From: Candidatus Bathyarchaeota archaeon
GTDB lineage: Archaea; Thermoproteota; Bathyarchaeia; Bathyarchaeales; Bathyarchaeaceae
Assembly (NCBI GenBank): GCA_004376295.1
Contig: SOJZ01000028.1
Span: 1 to 64,000 of the forward strand
DNA length: 64,000 nucleotides
Reading direction: 5' to 3'
Part shown: one piece after another, positions 43,080 to 50,470 of the stretch
How positions within the stretch are numbered: the first letter of the stretch is position 1
How the letters are laid out: each line of letters starts with the position of its first letter
Made by a program: the position numbers and the translations under genes
Notes under the pieces: model-generated
The model's input: the letters and a program-made list of their open reading frames with translations, nothing else
What the model was told of the DNA's origin: nothing
Database searches by the model: none

Positions 43080-44054
43080 TTATTTCTCCTTCATGATTGT
43101 TTGTACTGCTAGTCTTACTGCCTGTTCGCTGTTGAATTTTGGCTTCCACCCAGCCTCCAACAGCTTCTCTATCGAAAGATGCATTATTTTCACGTCTCCT
43201 CGCCAGCCACGACCACCATCAACCCCACCCGTGAAAACAAACTTCACGTCACGAAGACCCATCTCTTCAACCACAATTTCGCCAATTCTGCCAACGGTAA
43301 CTTGATCGTCAGAACCCACATTGAAAATCTCAACTCGTTCCTTACTCTCCAAGAATCTAAGAGTCAAACGAAGAACAGCCTCTATGCAGTCATCAATCCA
43401 CAGATAAGACTTCTTCTGAGTCCCATCTCCCAAAATCTCCAACCACATGGGATCAGCACGAAGCTTCTCGATGAAGTCCACTATGACGCCGCGACCACTA
43501 CGAGGACCAACCACGTTGGCAAACCGCAAAATCAAAGCCCGAAGCCCAAAGGTCCACGCGTAACTACAAGCCAAACCCTCACACCCAAGCTTGGAAGCAC
43601 CGTACGTAGAAATGGGAACCAAAGGCCCATAGCTCTCAGGCGTAGGCAAAACAGACGCCTCACCGTAAACAGTAGAAGTAGAAGCAAACACCAGAGTCTT
43701 AGCAGTTTCACTCCTTCTCATAGCCCCCAAAACATTAAACGAACAAACCAAGTTCTCCTGAAAATGAACGGAAGGATCTGTCGCGCCCACACGAACCTCA
43801 GGATTCGCAGCAAAATGAAAAACAACCCCAACCCCTGCAACCGCATCATCAGCAACCCCAGCGTCCTTCAAATCACCTTGAATAAACTTGAAACGTGTGT
43901 TATCTAACCATCGCCTGATATTATTCAGGCTACCGACAGTCAAGTTGTCAATAACTGCTACGTCCCACCCTTCTCTCATTAGACGATCTACAAGATGGCT
44001 TCCAATGAACCCTGTGCCACCAGTAACCAAAGCCTTACGATGCACAGAATTCAT
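43080..44054 (-). CDS. NAD-dependent sugar epimerase/dehydratase (cargo gene)
   Basis: 324-aa extended [19 protein letters not shown] (Rossmann), [31 protein letters not shown] (YxxxK), [14 protein letters not shown] and [13 protein letters not shown]. Similar in type to the host gene 31142-32086 but clearly diverged. It is on the minus strand between the capsid gene and the head-tail connector, a place where structural genes are normally contiguous. With the adjacent glycosyltransferase it could alter virion or host surface glycans. Codon use (many C-ending codons) resembles the flippase gene more than the capsid genes. Confidence 0.88.
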   Translation of the reverse strand: MNSVHRKALVTGGTGFIGSHLVDRLMREGWDVAVIDNLTVGSLNNIRRWLDNTRFKFIQGDLKDAGVADDAVAGVGVVFHFAANPEVRVGATDPSVHFQENLVCSFNVLGAMRRSETAKTLVFASTSTVYGEASVLPTPESYGPLVPISTYGASKLGCEGLACSYAWTFGLRALILRFANVVGPRSGRGVIVDFIEKLRADPMWLEILGDGTQKKSYLWIDDCIEAVLRLTLRFLESKERVEIFNVGSDDQVTVGRIGEIVVEEMGLRDVKFVFTGGVDGGRGWRGDVKIMHLSIEKLLEAGWKPKFNSEQAVRLAVQTIMKEK

Positions 44055-44155
44055 GATGTCACCGTCAACTTAGGGTTTTTCCCTTACTTTTATGTCATTA
44101 TCCTCTTAACCTGTTTCGTTATATTCGTTTGTGTTTCTGGGACTCCTCGGCAAGA

Positions 44156-44166
44156 CATGCATGCAT
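44156..44166. repeat. TGCA-tetramer repeat, site 8 (11 nt)
   Basis: CATGCATGCAT in the divergent space between the epimerase and the glycosyltransferase, 90 nt before the latter's start. Confidence 0.85.
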
Positions 44167-44256
44167 TTTGTCCACGTTCCGTTTCCCCAATAATTCGGAA
44201 CCGCAAAAACAATTTAAACTTTGACCTTTATAACATCTAAGGTCAAGGTTATCAAA

Positions 44257-45237
44257 TTGCCTGAAATAATCCCGATTGTGATAGTAAACTGGAATGCGGC
44301 TCGCCTTTTGAAGGAAGTCTGTCTGAAATCAATCGTCGGCATGGATGAACCCTTAAGGGTGAACGGAATCAAGGCTCGAGTTATTGTAATTGATAATGGA
44401 TCTTCTGACAATTCGTTCAGGGTAATCAACAACTTTACGAAAAGGCGTGACTCGAACATCAAATTTGAGGCAATATGGCAAGCTGATGATCTAGGATTTG
44501 TCAGGTCAACCAATTTAGGAATTAAGCTTGCATTTGAGGACCCCGCAGTCAATTTTGTTGCTACCCTAAATCCTGACACAAAGGTTCATCCAGATTGGTT
44601 AGTGAATCTTGTTCAACGTACAAAAGAAACCAAAAAGAAAGAGAAAATCGGGATGTTCGCTTCAGAGATCGACATCTTGGAAGTTCCCAAACATGGAATC
44701 CCCAAAACTACAGATGAACCTTTCAATTATGGGCATTCCTATCATCAAGATGGAGCTTGTTACGATGTCGGGTTCGGTGGGTTTAAGGTTGATCAAGAAA
44801 AAAGGTTTTGTCATTGCCACGCTGGAGCCTTACTCAAAAGAGAGATGCTTGAAGAATGCGGACTCATAGACGAAGTCTATTTTGGATGGTACGATTGCCC
44901 GAATCTAGGATGGAAGGCTCGACTGAAAGGGTGGAAATTTGAGTTAGTTGAAGGAGCTAAAATGTGGCACAGAAAGTCAGAAGCGAGGCGACGCCCAGAA
45001 ATTAGAGGAATTGTTGAAAGAAATCGAATACTGACTATTTTAAGATTTATGCCTCTTGATAAACAGCCGTTGGCCATAGGAGAATATTTGAATGGATTCA
45101 GACGTGATGGTACAAACTATAATGAGAAAATGCATGCAATCAAGGAAGCCAAAAAGCTCTTTAGAGGTCAGTATCCAGCAGATCCTATTGTACGCAGTAA
45201 CATTTATGATACTTACTGCCGTCCTCCAAGGGAATGA
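44257..45237 (+). CDS. GT2-family glycosyltransferase (cargo gene)
   Basis: About 326 aa from TTG 44257 (AAGGTTATC upstream; TATA-like TTTAAAC near 44212 gives a start of transcription around 44240; a TTG at 44221 is an alternative). GT-A motifs: PIVIVNWNAARLLKE, VIVIDNGSSDNSF, FVATLNPDTKV (DxD equivalent), AGALLKREMLEECGLID and YFGWYDCPNLGWKARLKGWK (acceptor/ED-like region). Rhamnosyltransferase-like. Flanked by TGCA repeats (44156 and 45240), the second starting 3 nt after its stop codon. Confidence 0.85.
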   Translation: MPEIIPIVIVNWNAARLLKEVCLKSIVGMDEPLRVNGIKARVIVIDNGSSDNSFRVINNFTKRRDSNIKFEAIWQADDLGFVRSTNLGIKLAFEDPAVNFVATLNPDTKVHPDWLVNLVQRTKETKKKEKIGMFASEIDILEVPKHGIPKTTDEPFNYGHSYHQDGACYDVGFGGFKVDQEKRFCHCHAGALLKREMLEECGLIDEVYFGWYDCPNLGWKARLKGWKFELVEGAKMWHRKSEARRRPEIRGIVERNRILTILRFMPLDKQPLAIGEYLNGFRRDGTNYNEKMHAIKEAKKLFRGQYPADPIVRSNIYDTYCRPPRE

Positions 45238-45239
45238 AA

Positions 45240-45250
45240 ATGCATGCATG
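45240..45250. repeat. TGCA-tetramer repeat, site 9 (11 nt)
   Basis: ATGCATGCATG directly after the glycosyltransferase stop (TGA 45235-45237). Confidence 0.85.
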
Positions 45251-45323
45251 GACTATAATGAAACTTCAATTCCAAAAAACAAGATTGCCCTTAGCTACAA
45301 AAACCTTATTAAGTAAACTAGTC

Positions 45324-45333
45324 TGCATGCATG
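45324..45333. repeat. TGCA-tetramer repeat, site 10 (10 nt)
   Basis: TGCATGCATG, 74 nt after site 9 in the same gene-free stretch. Confidence 0.8.
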
Positions 45334-45796
45334 GCAAAATGAATCGACCTGTAATCAATGAGCACATATTTGTGGTAGATGCACGCAGACAAAACAGCCA
45401 AACCTGTCATGAGCACGCTGGATTTCCCCAGAATAGGTAGACTTTTGTTTGGTTGAGCTGAGCAAGACGTTTGAGCACTAGACTTGAGTGGTTTATGGAT
45501 GCTTCCTTGAGCCATTTTTTATAGTCCTTTCTGGTGAAGTGAGTGTGCTCCCCAACGATTCTTCAGCTGTAAAGAAAGGAAAAATTTGCAAGAATTGACT
45601 TCACTTTATCGACTTTTCCTTTCAGCATCCGTTTGTTATATTCTGGAACAGAAAGCATAAACAGAATGTGTGCACGCGAAAACACGATGAAATGAAACTA
45701 CTAGGCACCTTTTTTATCTATTTTATATATTTTCTCTATTTTATCCGACATGGTTTAAATTCCTGCTTATCGCACGCTTGTTTAGAGCGTGGCTGA
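45334..45796. other. Gene-free stretch before the connector operon
   Basis: No convincing gene. A minus-strand frame of about 40 codons near 45553-45675 (LSVPEYNKRMLKGKVDKVKS) looks protein-like but has no start signal, possibly a gene remnant. The last ~90 nt are T/A-rich (TTTTTTATCTATTTTATATATTTTC near 45709-45733) and contain the probable TATA region for the connector and tail operon. Confidence 0.5.
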
Positions 45797-46162
45797 ATGG
45801 CAAGTGTAACGCCTGAAGGTGTCCGCAACCGCATAAATCTCTCAAGTTCAGACATTGACGATCCGACAGTCACAGAATTTATCGTGGATGCTTGTGCCGA
45901 AGTTGAGATTGAAACGGGTCGGACCATTAATTATTCAAGTTGTCTGCAAGCTGAGGCCGCTGCTATCACTAATCTTGCGGCGATCTATTGCTTGGTTTAC
46001 ATAAGCGGTGGAGTTGCTTCTGGTCTAAGCTATAAAATTGGTTCTCTAAGTGTTTCTGAAGCAGGCAGTGGGCCCTCTCTGAGTGGAAAGGCTGATACCC
46101 TTTACCGAGAAGCTCAACGGTTGATTGAGAGGTTGCGCAAGCCATATCTCGGGAGGGTTTAA
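45797..46162 (+). CDS. Head-tail connector (gp6-like)
   Basis: 121 aa, mostly helical: TPEGVRNRINLSSSDIDDPTV opening, CAEVEIETGRTINYSSCLQA, then a beta hairpin and C-terminal helix TLYREAQRLIERLRKP. This layout matches phage adaptor proteins that bind under the portal. First of a chain of tail/neck genes with overlaps or gaps of only a few bases. Confidence 0.7.
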   Translation: MASVTPEGVRNRINLSSSDIDDPTVTEFIVDACAEVEIETGRTINYSSCLQAEAAAITNLAAIYCLVYISGGVASGLSYKIGSLSVSEAGSGPSLSGKADTLYREAQRLIERLRKPYLGRV

Positions 46163-46163
46163 T

Positions 46164-46502
46164 ATGGGCTATTTTCCGCAGATTCTAAACCAAGAAGGGG
46201 TAACGGTTACTTGGAAGAAAAGGCAGGAAGGAGCAGCTGACCCTGATACTGGAGATTTAGCTATAACTTGGGCGAACCAAGACATTAAGGCCATTGTGCA
46301 GCCAGCTCGAGCAGAAGAAATATTGTTTGAACCCGGTTATTCTGTGGCTGATTACATTCGCATTTTTGTGACTGCAAACATTCAGCATAAAGACCGTGTG
46401 GTTTGGCAGAATGATGAATGGGAGATTCTGCCTCCAGAATCGTATCATTTTCGTGGCAACTTGGAGTATCGGACAGCCTTGTGTAGGCGAGTGATAATAT
46501 GA
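46164..46502 (+). CDS. Head-tail joining/stopper protein
   Basis: About 112 aa from ATG 46164, with GGGAGG 6 nt upstream (an earlier in-frame start at 46125 overlaps the connector). Beta-rich: VTVTWKKRQEG, DIKAIVQPARAEEILFEPGY, DYIRIFVTANIQHKDRVVWQNDEWEIL. This resembles the small beta-barrel stopper or SPP1 gp16-like proteins that seal DNA in the head. Overlaps the next gene by 4 nt. Confidence 0.65.
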   Translation: MGYFPQILNQEGVTVTWKKRQEGAADPDTGDLAITWANQDIKAIVQPARAEEILFEPGYSVADYIRIFVTANIQHKDRVVWQNDEWEILPPESYHFRGNLEYRTALCRRVII

Positions 46503-46960
46503 GCATAGAGAACCCTAAAACTACACTTCTCACTCTAATCAAAGACAATATTTCCCTCAAGAAAGATGACAATGTTACGGCTGCAACTTGCCACGTCAGC
46601 CAAGAAGGTTTCAACTCTAAAGCATTCAAGAATTTTGATACTCAAGTTACTATCGATTTTGAGCCTGCTCGGAGCACTGTCCGACAGTTGGCCATTGGTG
46701 CTGGAAAAGTTCTGTATCAAGATTGTTATCGCATTACCAGTTGGGCAATTGACAAAACTGGAATAACAGGCAAAAAGATGCGGTGGAAACTTCGCCGAGA
46801 AATAGAGCGCATCATAAGGTCTAATTGTAAGTCTCCTGGCGGAAACCTCAGTTATGTTGATTTAATTTCTCCATCTGAAAGTGAGGACCTGCAGTTTAGG
46901 CCTCCTTGGTGGGCTATCACTTGGTTTGTTATTACGCATCGGTTTGGAGGAACAACATAG
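46499..46960 (+). CDS. Probable tail terminator / tail completion protein
   Basis: 153 aa. N-terminal helix (KTTLLTLIKDNISL) followed by alternating strands (AATCHVSQEGFN, TQVTIDFEPA) and a helix-strand ending (WWAITWFVITHRF). Position between stopper and tail tube, size and alpha/beta pattern fit the tail terminator of siphoviruses. No motif proves it. Confidence 0.55.
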   Translation: MSIENPKTTLLTLIKDNISLKKDDNVTAATCHVSQEGFNSKAFKNFDTQVTIDFEPARSTVRQLAIGAGKVLYQDCYRITSWAIDKTGITGKKMRWKLRREIERIIRSNCKSPGGNLSYVDLISPSESEDLQFRPPWWAITWFVITHRFGGTT

Positions 46961-46980
46961 AAAGGAGTTGAAAAAATAGA

Positions 46981-47811
46981 ATGTCAACATCAGTATATGG
47001 CGCACATGAAGCAAAGCTATACTACATTGAAGAGACAACCTACGGTGAGACGCCGGCCCTGCCTGATATGCATGGAGTAGGATCTGTTATAAGCGTTGAC
47101 CCAGCGGTGAACCCAAGTAACGTTAAAGTGCGGGGAATAGGGTCCAGAGACCTACAGTTTATCAAGAAAGGCCTGAGACAAGTCAATCTGAGAATCCAAT
47201 ACAACCCATATGGCATAACCTTCCTAGATTACGTAATGACCCTCAAATCACTCAGCATAGAAGTTTACTATGAGAAAACAACTGGTATTATCGATCTGCT
47301 GCACAAGGGCTGCAGGATAGATAGACTAACCGTGGAATGCTCAGTCGAAGACCTGCTGAAAGTGACTGCTGAACTTATAGGACAAAACGTGACCGTTGGA
47401 ACCGCAAAGATCGGGAACACATACACTGATCACGAAGCAGCTGTGCTATTCTACGAAAGCTACGTGAAGAAGGGAGTAACGACGCTGGAACGTGTGACTG
47501 ACTTCAAGTTTGTTATCGCGAACAACTTGAAACGTGTTCCGGTGATCAGAAGTACAAATGGTTATCTGCTGAAGTATTTGCCTGAGAGACATCGAATGCT
47601 TTCAGGTGAAGTAACCTTTGACTTTGAGAGCAAGGAAGAGTTCGATGACATCATAAATGACACAGAGTTCAGCTTAGAGTTTGGCCTTGGAAGCACCAAC
47701 AAAGCCGTATTTAGTAACTGCAAATGGGAGAACGTCAGCACACCAACACGCATCGAGGATCTAGTAGCTCTGAAAGCACCGTTTATTGCCAAAACCGTGG
47801 CGATCAGCTGA
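46981..47811 (+). CDS. Major tail (tube) protein
   Basis: 276 aa, beta-rich with pattern SVYGAHEAKLYYIEETTYGE at the N terminus (common in tail-tube proteins), VNLRIQYNPYGITFLDYV, two similar halves (VECSVEDLLKVTAELIGQNV; VTFDFESKEEFDDIINDTEF) and a C-terminal strand. Directly upstream of the tail-assembly chaperone pair, as in siphoviruses. ATG start after GAAAGGAG. Confidence 0.8.
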   Translation: MSTSVYGAHEAKLYYIEETTYGETPALPDMHGVGSVISVDPAVNPSNVKVRGIGSRDLQFIKKGLRQVNLRIQYNPYGITFLDYVMTLKSLSIEVYYEKTTGIIDLLHKGCRIDRLTVECSVEDLLKVTAELIGQNVTVGTAKIGNTYTDHEAAVLFYESYVKKGVTTLERVTDFKFVIANNLKRVPVIRSTNGYLLKYLPERHRMLSGEVTFDFESKEEFDDIINDTEFSLEFGLGSTNKAVFSNCKWENVSTPTRIEDLVALKAPFIAKTVAIS

Positions 47812-47824
47812 GAGGTGGTTGAAA

Positions 47825-48160
47825 GTGAGAACAGAAACTATTGAGGTTGACGATCGATTCGGAGAGGAATACGCAGGGAAATATCGCCTTAAAGAAATTA
47901 GCTGGGCAAAGCGTTCGAGGATAATCCAGAAGCATACGAAGTATCATCCGATAACAGGGAATGTACTTCGCAGCGATTATGTGGCTATTCAAGCAGAGAC
48001 GGTTATCGCGAGTTTGAAGGAGCAACCTAAGTCTAACCCGATTACATTGGAGAAGTTGCTGAGCGACGAAGACGGGATCCCAGTAGGTCTTGGCGAATTG
48101 TTGAGTAAGGCTGCTAATCGAGTCTGCGGCTTAACCGTGGAAGAGCAAAAAAACTGTTAA
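47825..48160 (+). CDS. Tail assembly chaperone (G-like)
   Basis: About 111 aa from GTG 47825 (GAGAGGTGG upstream; TTG 47819 also possible). Mixed alpha/beta start (TETIEVDDRFGEEYAGKYRL) and helical tail. The gene ends GAG CAA AAA AAC TGT TAA, containing the slippery heptamer A AAA AAC at 48148-48154 in the correct phase. A -1 slip would join it to the next gene and give a longer chaperone, as lambda gpG/gpGT. Chaperones of this kind bind the tape measure during tail assembly. Confidence 0.75.
   Translation: MRTETIEVDDRFGEEYAGKYRLKEISWAKRSRIIQKHTKYHPITGNVLRSDYVAIQAETVIASLKEQPKSNPITLEKLLSDEDGIPVGLGELLSKAANRVCGLTVEEQKNC
48148..48154 (+). promoter_or_regulatory. Programmed -1 frameshift site
   Basis: A AAA AAC: zero-frame codons AAA (48149-48151) and AAC (48152-48154). 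Slippage by -1 continues CTG TTA AGG GCG ATG directly into the frame of 48166-48363 without a stop, and the zero-frame stop TAA is 3 nt further. Matches the canonical X XXY YYZ design. Confidence 0.75.
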
Positions 48161-48165
48161 GGGCG

Positions 48166-48363
48166 ATGAGACGTGAAACTCCACATTCGAGCCTCACGAA
48201 ATTCCGTTTATGCAAAGAGTTCGGCTGGACCCTGGAAGAACTTGAGCGTCAACCAGCTAAGACCATTGAGGAATTTCTTGTTATCCTTAACGAGGTGGAC
48301 CGGCAAACTAGGGAAGAGGTGGAGAAGGCTAAGCGTCAAAGCCCTCATGGAAGGAGATTCTAA
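48166..48363 (+). CDS. Tail assembly chaperone extension (T-like part)
   Basis: 65 codons in the -1 frame, beginning with ATG 48166 but open back to the slippery site. Helical (FRLCKEFGWTLEELERQPAK, TIEEFLVILNEVDRQTREEV) with a basic end. Probably made mostly as a fusion with the preceding protein (about 178 residues in total). Independent start is possible (GGGCG before ATG is too close for a good site). Overlaps the next gene by 1 nt. Confidence 0.7.
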   Translation: MRRETPHSSLTKFRLCKEFGWTLEELERQPAKTIEEFLVILNEVDRQTREEVEKAKRQSPHGRRF

Positions 48364-48734
48364 TGCCCTTCGCTGAATTGAACGTGCATATTGATGGAAT
48401 ACCCGAGTTGCGTTCAAGACTCAATCAGTTAGATGAGGCCATGAAGGAGCATGTGCATTATGGCCTAGCTTTCGAAGGCGAGAAGATCGCAAATGTAGCC
48501 AGGGCATTATGCCCTGTTAAAACAGGATATCTGCGAAGCACAATTTTCGCCAAGATAGAAGACTGGATCCTAAAGGTGGGGGCTTCTGCTCATTACGCTG
48601 GTTACGTGGAGTTTGGAACCCGGTACATGAAAGCCCGTCGCTTCTTGAGTCGAGCTGTAGAATTGAGAATGCAGAGTCTAGTGAAGGTTGTTCATCGTGC
48701 TATTAGTTGGGCGATAAGGGAGGCTTCTGGATGA
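48363..48734 (+). CDS. HK97 gp10-like neck/tail protein
   Basis: 123 aa. Pattern ANVARALCPVKTGYLRSTI ... ASAHYAGYVEFGTRYMKARRFL is the hallmark of the HK97-gp10 family (tail-completion/neck). In most siphoviruses this gene precedes the tail tube; here it follows the chaperone and overlaps the tape-measure start by 4 nt. So the gene order is rearranged, or this member has another tail role. Confidence 0.82.
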   Translation: MPFAELNVHIDGIPELRSRLNQLDEAMKEHVHYGLAFEGEKIANVARALCPVKTGYLRSTIFAKIEDWILKVGASAHYAGYVEFGTRYMKARRFLSRAVELRMQSLVKVVHRAISWAIREASG

Positions 48735-49426
48735 GTTTTCACGAAGTAGCCATATCTATTCGTGCAATCAATGAGGCTAGCCCTGAATTTCACAGAATCA
48801 GCGCCGACGTCTCGACGATGGCTGCTGAGGTCAGAGCTTCCGGTGCGGTGATGACTTCAAGTTTTGAAGCTGCAAGCGTTGAAGCGAGAAGTATGGGTGC
48901 TGAGGTCGTAGTGGCTGCAGAAGAGGTTTCCTTTAGTCTCAGTCATGCAGGTGAAGAAGCCGAAGAGATGGCTTCAAAAATCGAGCTTTCTGGAGCAGCT
49001 ATGCGCGAGGCTACTCGGGACCTTACAACGTTGGGGATGGGTACAGTTGCTATTGGCCGTCTCGGTGAACAATTTGGCATTCTTAATAAGGAACAGTCAA
49101 ATTGGATGACAACTCTGGGCATGTCGTTAACCGCTATAGGCGGCGTTGTCCGTGCAATCCAAGTTCTCAGCTCGGTTACATCCGTCGCTACCGCAATTCA
49201 AAACGCCCTCAACATCAGCCATGCAACATTCCTCGCTCTAACCGGTGTTGGAATAGGTGTGATTATAGCGGCTGCAGCTGCTATGGCATATTTTGCTTCT
49301 CAAATGAATGCTGCAACATCTTCTGTAGAGAGATATAACGCGGCTGCAGCGGAGACGCCTAGTTATACTCGGTCAATTCGGCGGGCTGGTGAGGAAGAGG
49401 AACTTAGAAGGCGGGGAATTGAATGA
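48731..49426 (+). CDS. Short tape measure-like protein
   Basis: 231 aa from ATG 48731 (GGGAGG upstream). Helical, rich in Ala/Ser/Gly, with VSTMAAEVRASGAVMTSSFE coiled-coil-like repeats and a hydrophobic stretch LTGVGIGVIIAAAAAMAYFA near residue 180. Composition and place after the chaperone pair suggest the tape measure. It is very short: at 0.15 nm per residue the tail would be about 35 nm. It may be truncated, or the particle has a stubby tail. Confidence 0.65.
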   Translation: MSFHEVAISIRAINEASPEFHRISADVSTMAAEVRASGAVMTSSFEAASVEARSMGAEVVVAAEEVSFSLSHAGEEAEEMASKIELSGAAMREATRDLTTLGMGTVAIGRLGEQFGILNKEQSNWMTTLGMSLTAIGGVVRAIQVLSSVTSVATAIQNALNISHATFLALTGVGIGVIIAAAAAMAYFASQMNAATSSVERYNAAAAETPSYTRSIRRAGEEEELRRRGIE

Positions 49427-50025
49427 GCATAAACATAGACAAAAAGAAATTACGCAAAGAGTTATTTGATGAGCTTGAAGGTTCAAAATCGCTTCCTCTC
49501 TGGTATACCATAGGCACGGGATGCACAATCACTTATGATGGTGAATACTTAAAAGTGCACAATCTGGCAGGTCAATATTCAGCTATTGGAACAGGATTTG
49601 GAAGCCCAGCCTATCAAGCTACAAGAGATACTTATTCCCTTCTCGTAGCAGCAAAAATAAAAGCGCCAAGTGGTGATACAAGTATCTACTTCTTTTTCCT
49701 TGAACCCAGAAAAGGCAACTACGATAATTTTCAAGGCTTTCGTCATGATGGCGCAAACCATTGCTTTGAATTTCGGGATACTGGCGCCGAAGAACAAGAT
49801 AATATCGCAGGTCAAGATTGGACAACTGAACACGCGTTTATGATAAAACACAAAAAAGACGGAACCTTATGTCAAGGATACATTGACGGTGCACTCAAAG
49901 CGGAAAGCACGGATGCCCTAAAAATTTCTGACCAACCATTTTGTGTGTATGTTGCTGAACCAGATGGTGTCGCAAGAGATGTGTATCTGAAATATCCTCC
50001 AGGAATCTACATGGAGTCGGGATGA
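49423..50025 (+). CDS. Concanavalin/LamG-like tail protein
   Basis: 200 aa, beta-sandwich pattern: WYTIGTGCTITYDGEYLKVHN, TRDTYSLLVAAKIKAP, IYFFFLEPRKGNY, HAFMIKHKKDGTLCQGYIDGAL, DQPFCVYVAEPDGVARDVYL. This is the regular strand order of LamG/jelly-roll lectin domains. Likely a sugar-binding tail-tip protein. Overlaps the tape measure by 4 nt. Confidence 0.6.
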   Translation: MSINIDKKKLRKELFDELEGSKSLPLWYTIGTGCTITYDGEYLKVHNLAGQYSAIGTGFGSPAYQATRDTYSLLVAAKIKAPSGDTSIYFFFLEPRKGNYDNFQGFRHDGANHCFEFRDTGAEEQDNIAGQDWTTEHAFMIKHKKDGTLCQGYIDGALKAESTDALKISDQPFCVYVAEPDGVARDVYLKYPPGIYMESG

Positions 50026-50031
50026 AGAGAT

Positions 50032-50469
50032 ATGATATACAGAAAAATTTTCAAAGTAAGAACCGTTGGAAGCAGGGAAACTTCAGATTTGAGGCCTGAA
50101 TGGGCTGATGAAATGCCTAACATTATGCCAGGAGTGAGCTTCGTAGTCCATGAATATGATGAGATAGAAGGTTGGTGTATCTGTGAATGCTGGGTTTCTG
50201 ACCACCCCATAAGAAACGTAGCCAGAAACATGAGTGACTTGGAAGCCTTAGCTACAGAGCCATGTGTAATTGAAGTGTTACCAAGTCATCTAATAAGTCC
50301 TCCAATTCTGGGCATATTAAGTCTTTCAGGAGGCCATTCTCCCGAATCCGTTGACTTGAAAAAGAAAACTCTGGTGTTCAAAGGTAAAACAATGGCCTTC
50401 AAACGCGTGGAGAAAAACAGAAGAACAAGTGGTGAAGAGGAAGACCTTTACATTTTGGATGAAGGTTAA
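50032..50469 (+). CDS. Hypothetical tail-module protein
   Basis: 145 aa, no motif recognised. N-terminal half alpha/beta with paired Cys (GWCICECWVSDH); C-terminal half beta strands then a charged tail (KKKTLVFKGKTMAFKRVEKN). No TM. It sits 6 bp after the lectin-like gene and 1 bp before the hub protein, so is probably a baseplate component. Confidence 0.6.
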   Translation: MIYRKIFKVRTVGSRETSDLRPEWADEMPNIMPGVSFVVHEYDEIEGWCICECWVSDHPIRNVARNMSDLEALATEPCVIEVLPSHLISPPILGILSLSGGHSPESVDLKKKTLVFKGKTMAFKRVEKNRRTSGEEEDLYILDEG

Positions 50470-50470
50470 C

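Noticed and set aside
43179-43907. Plus-strand frame of 242 codons
   Set aside because: Antisense to the epimerase; Thr/Asn/Pro-rich without structure, a shadow of C-rich codons.
45553-45675. Possible 40-codon minus-strand gene
   Set aside because: Protein-like but lacks a start signal and any neighbour; at most a remnant.
48166-48363. Independent small gene after the tail chaperone
   Set aside because: The slippery heptamer in phase makes a frameshifted extension the better explanation, although internal initiation cannot be excluded.
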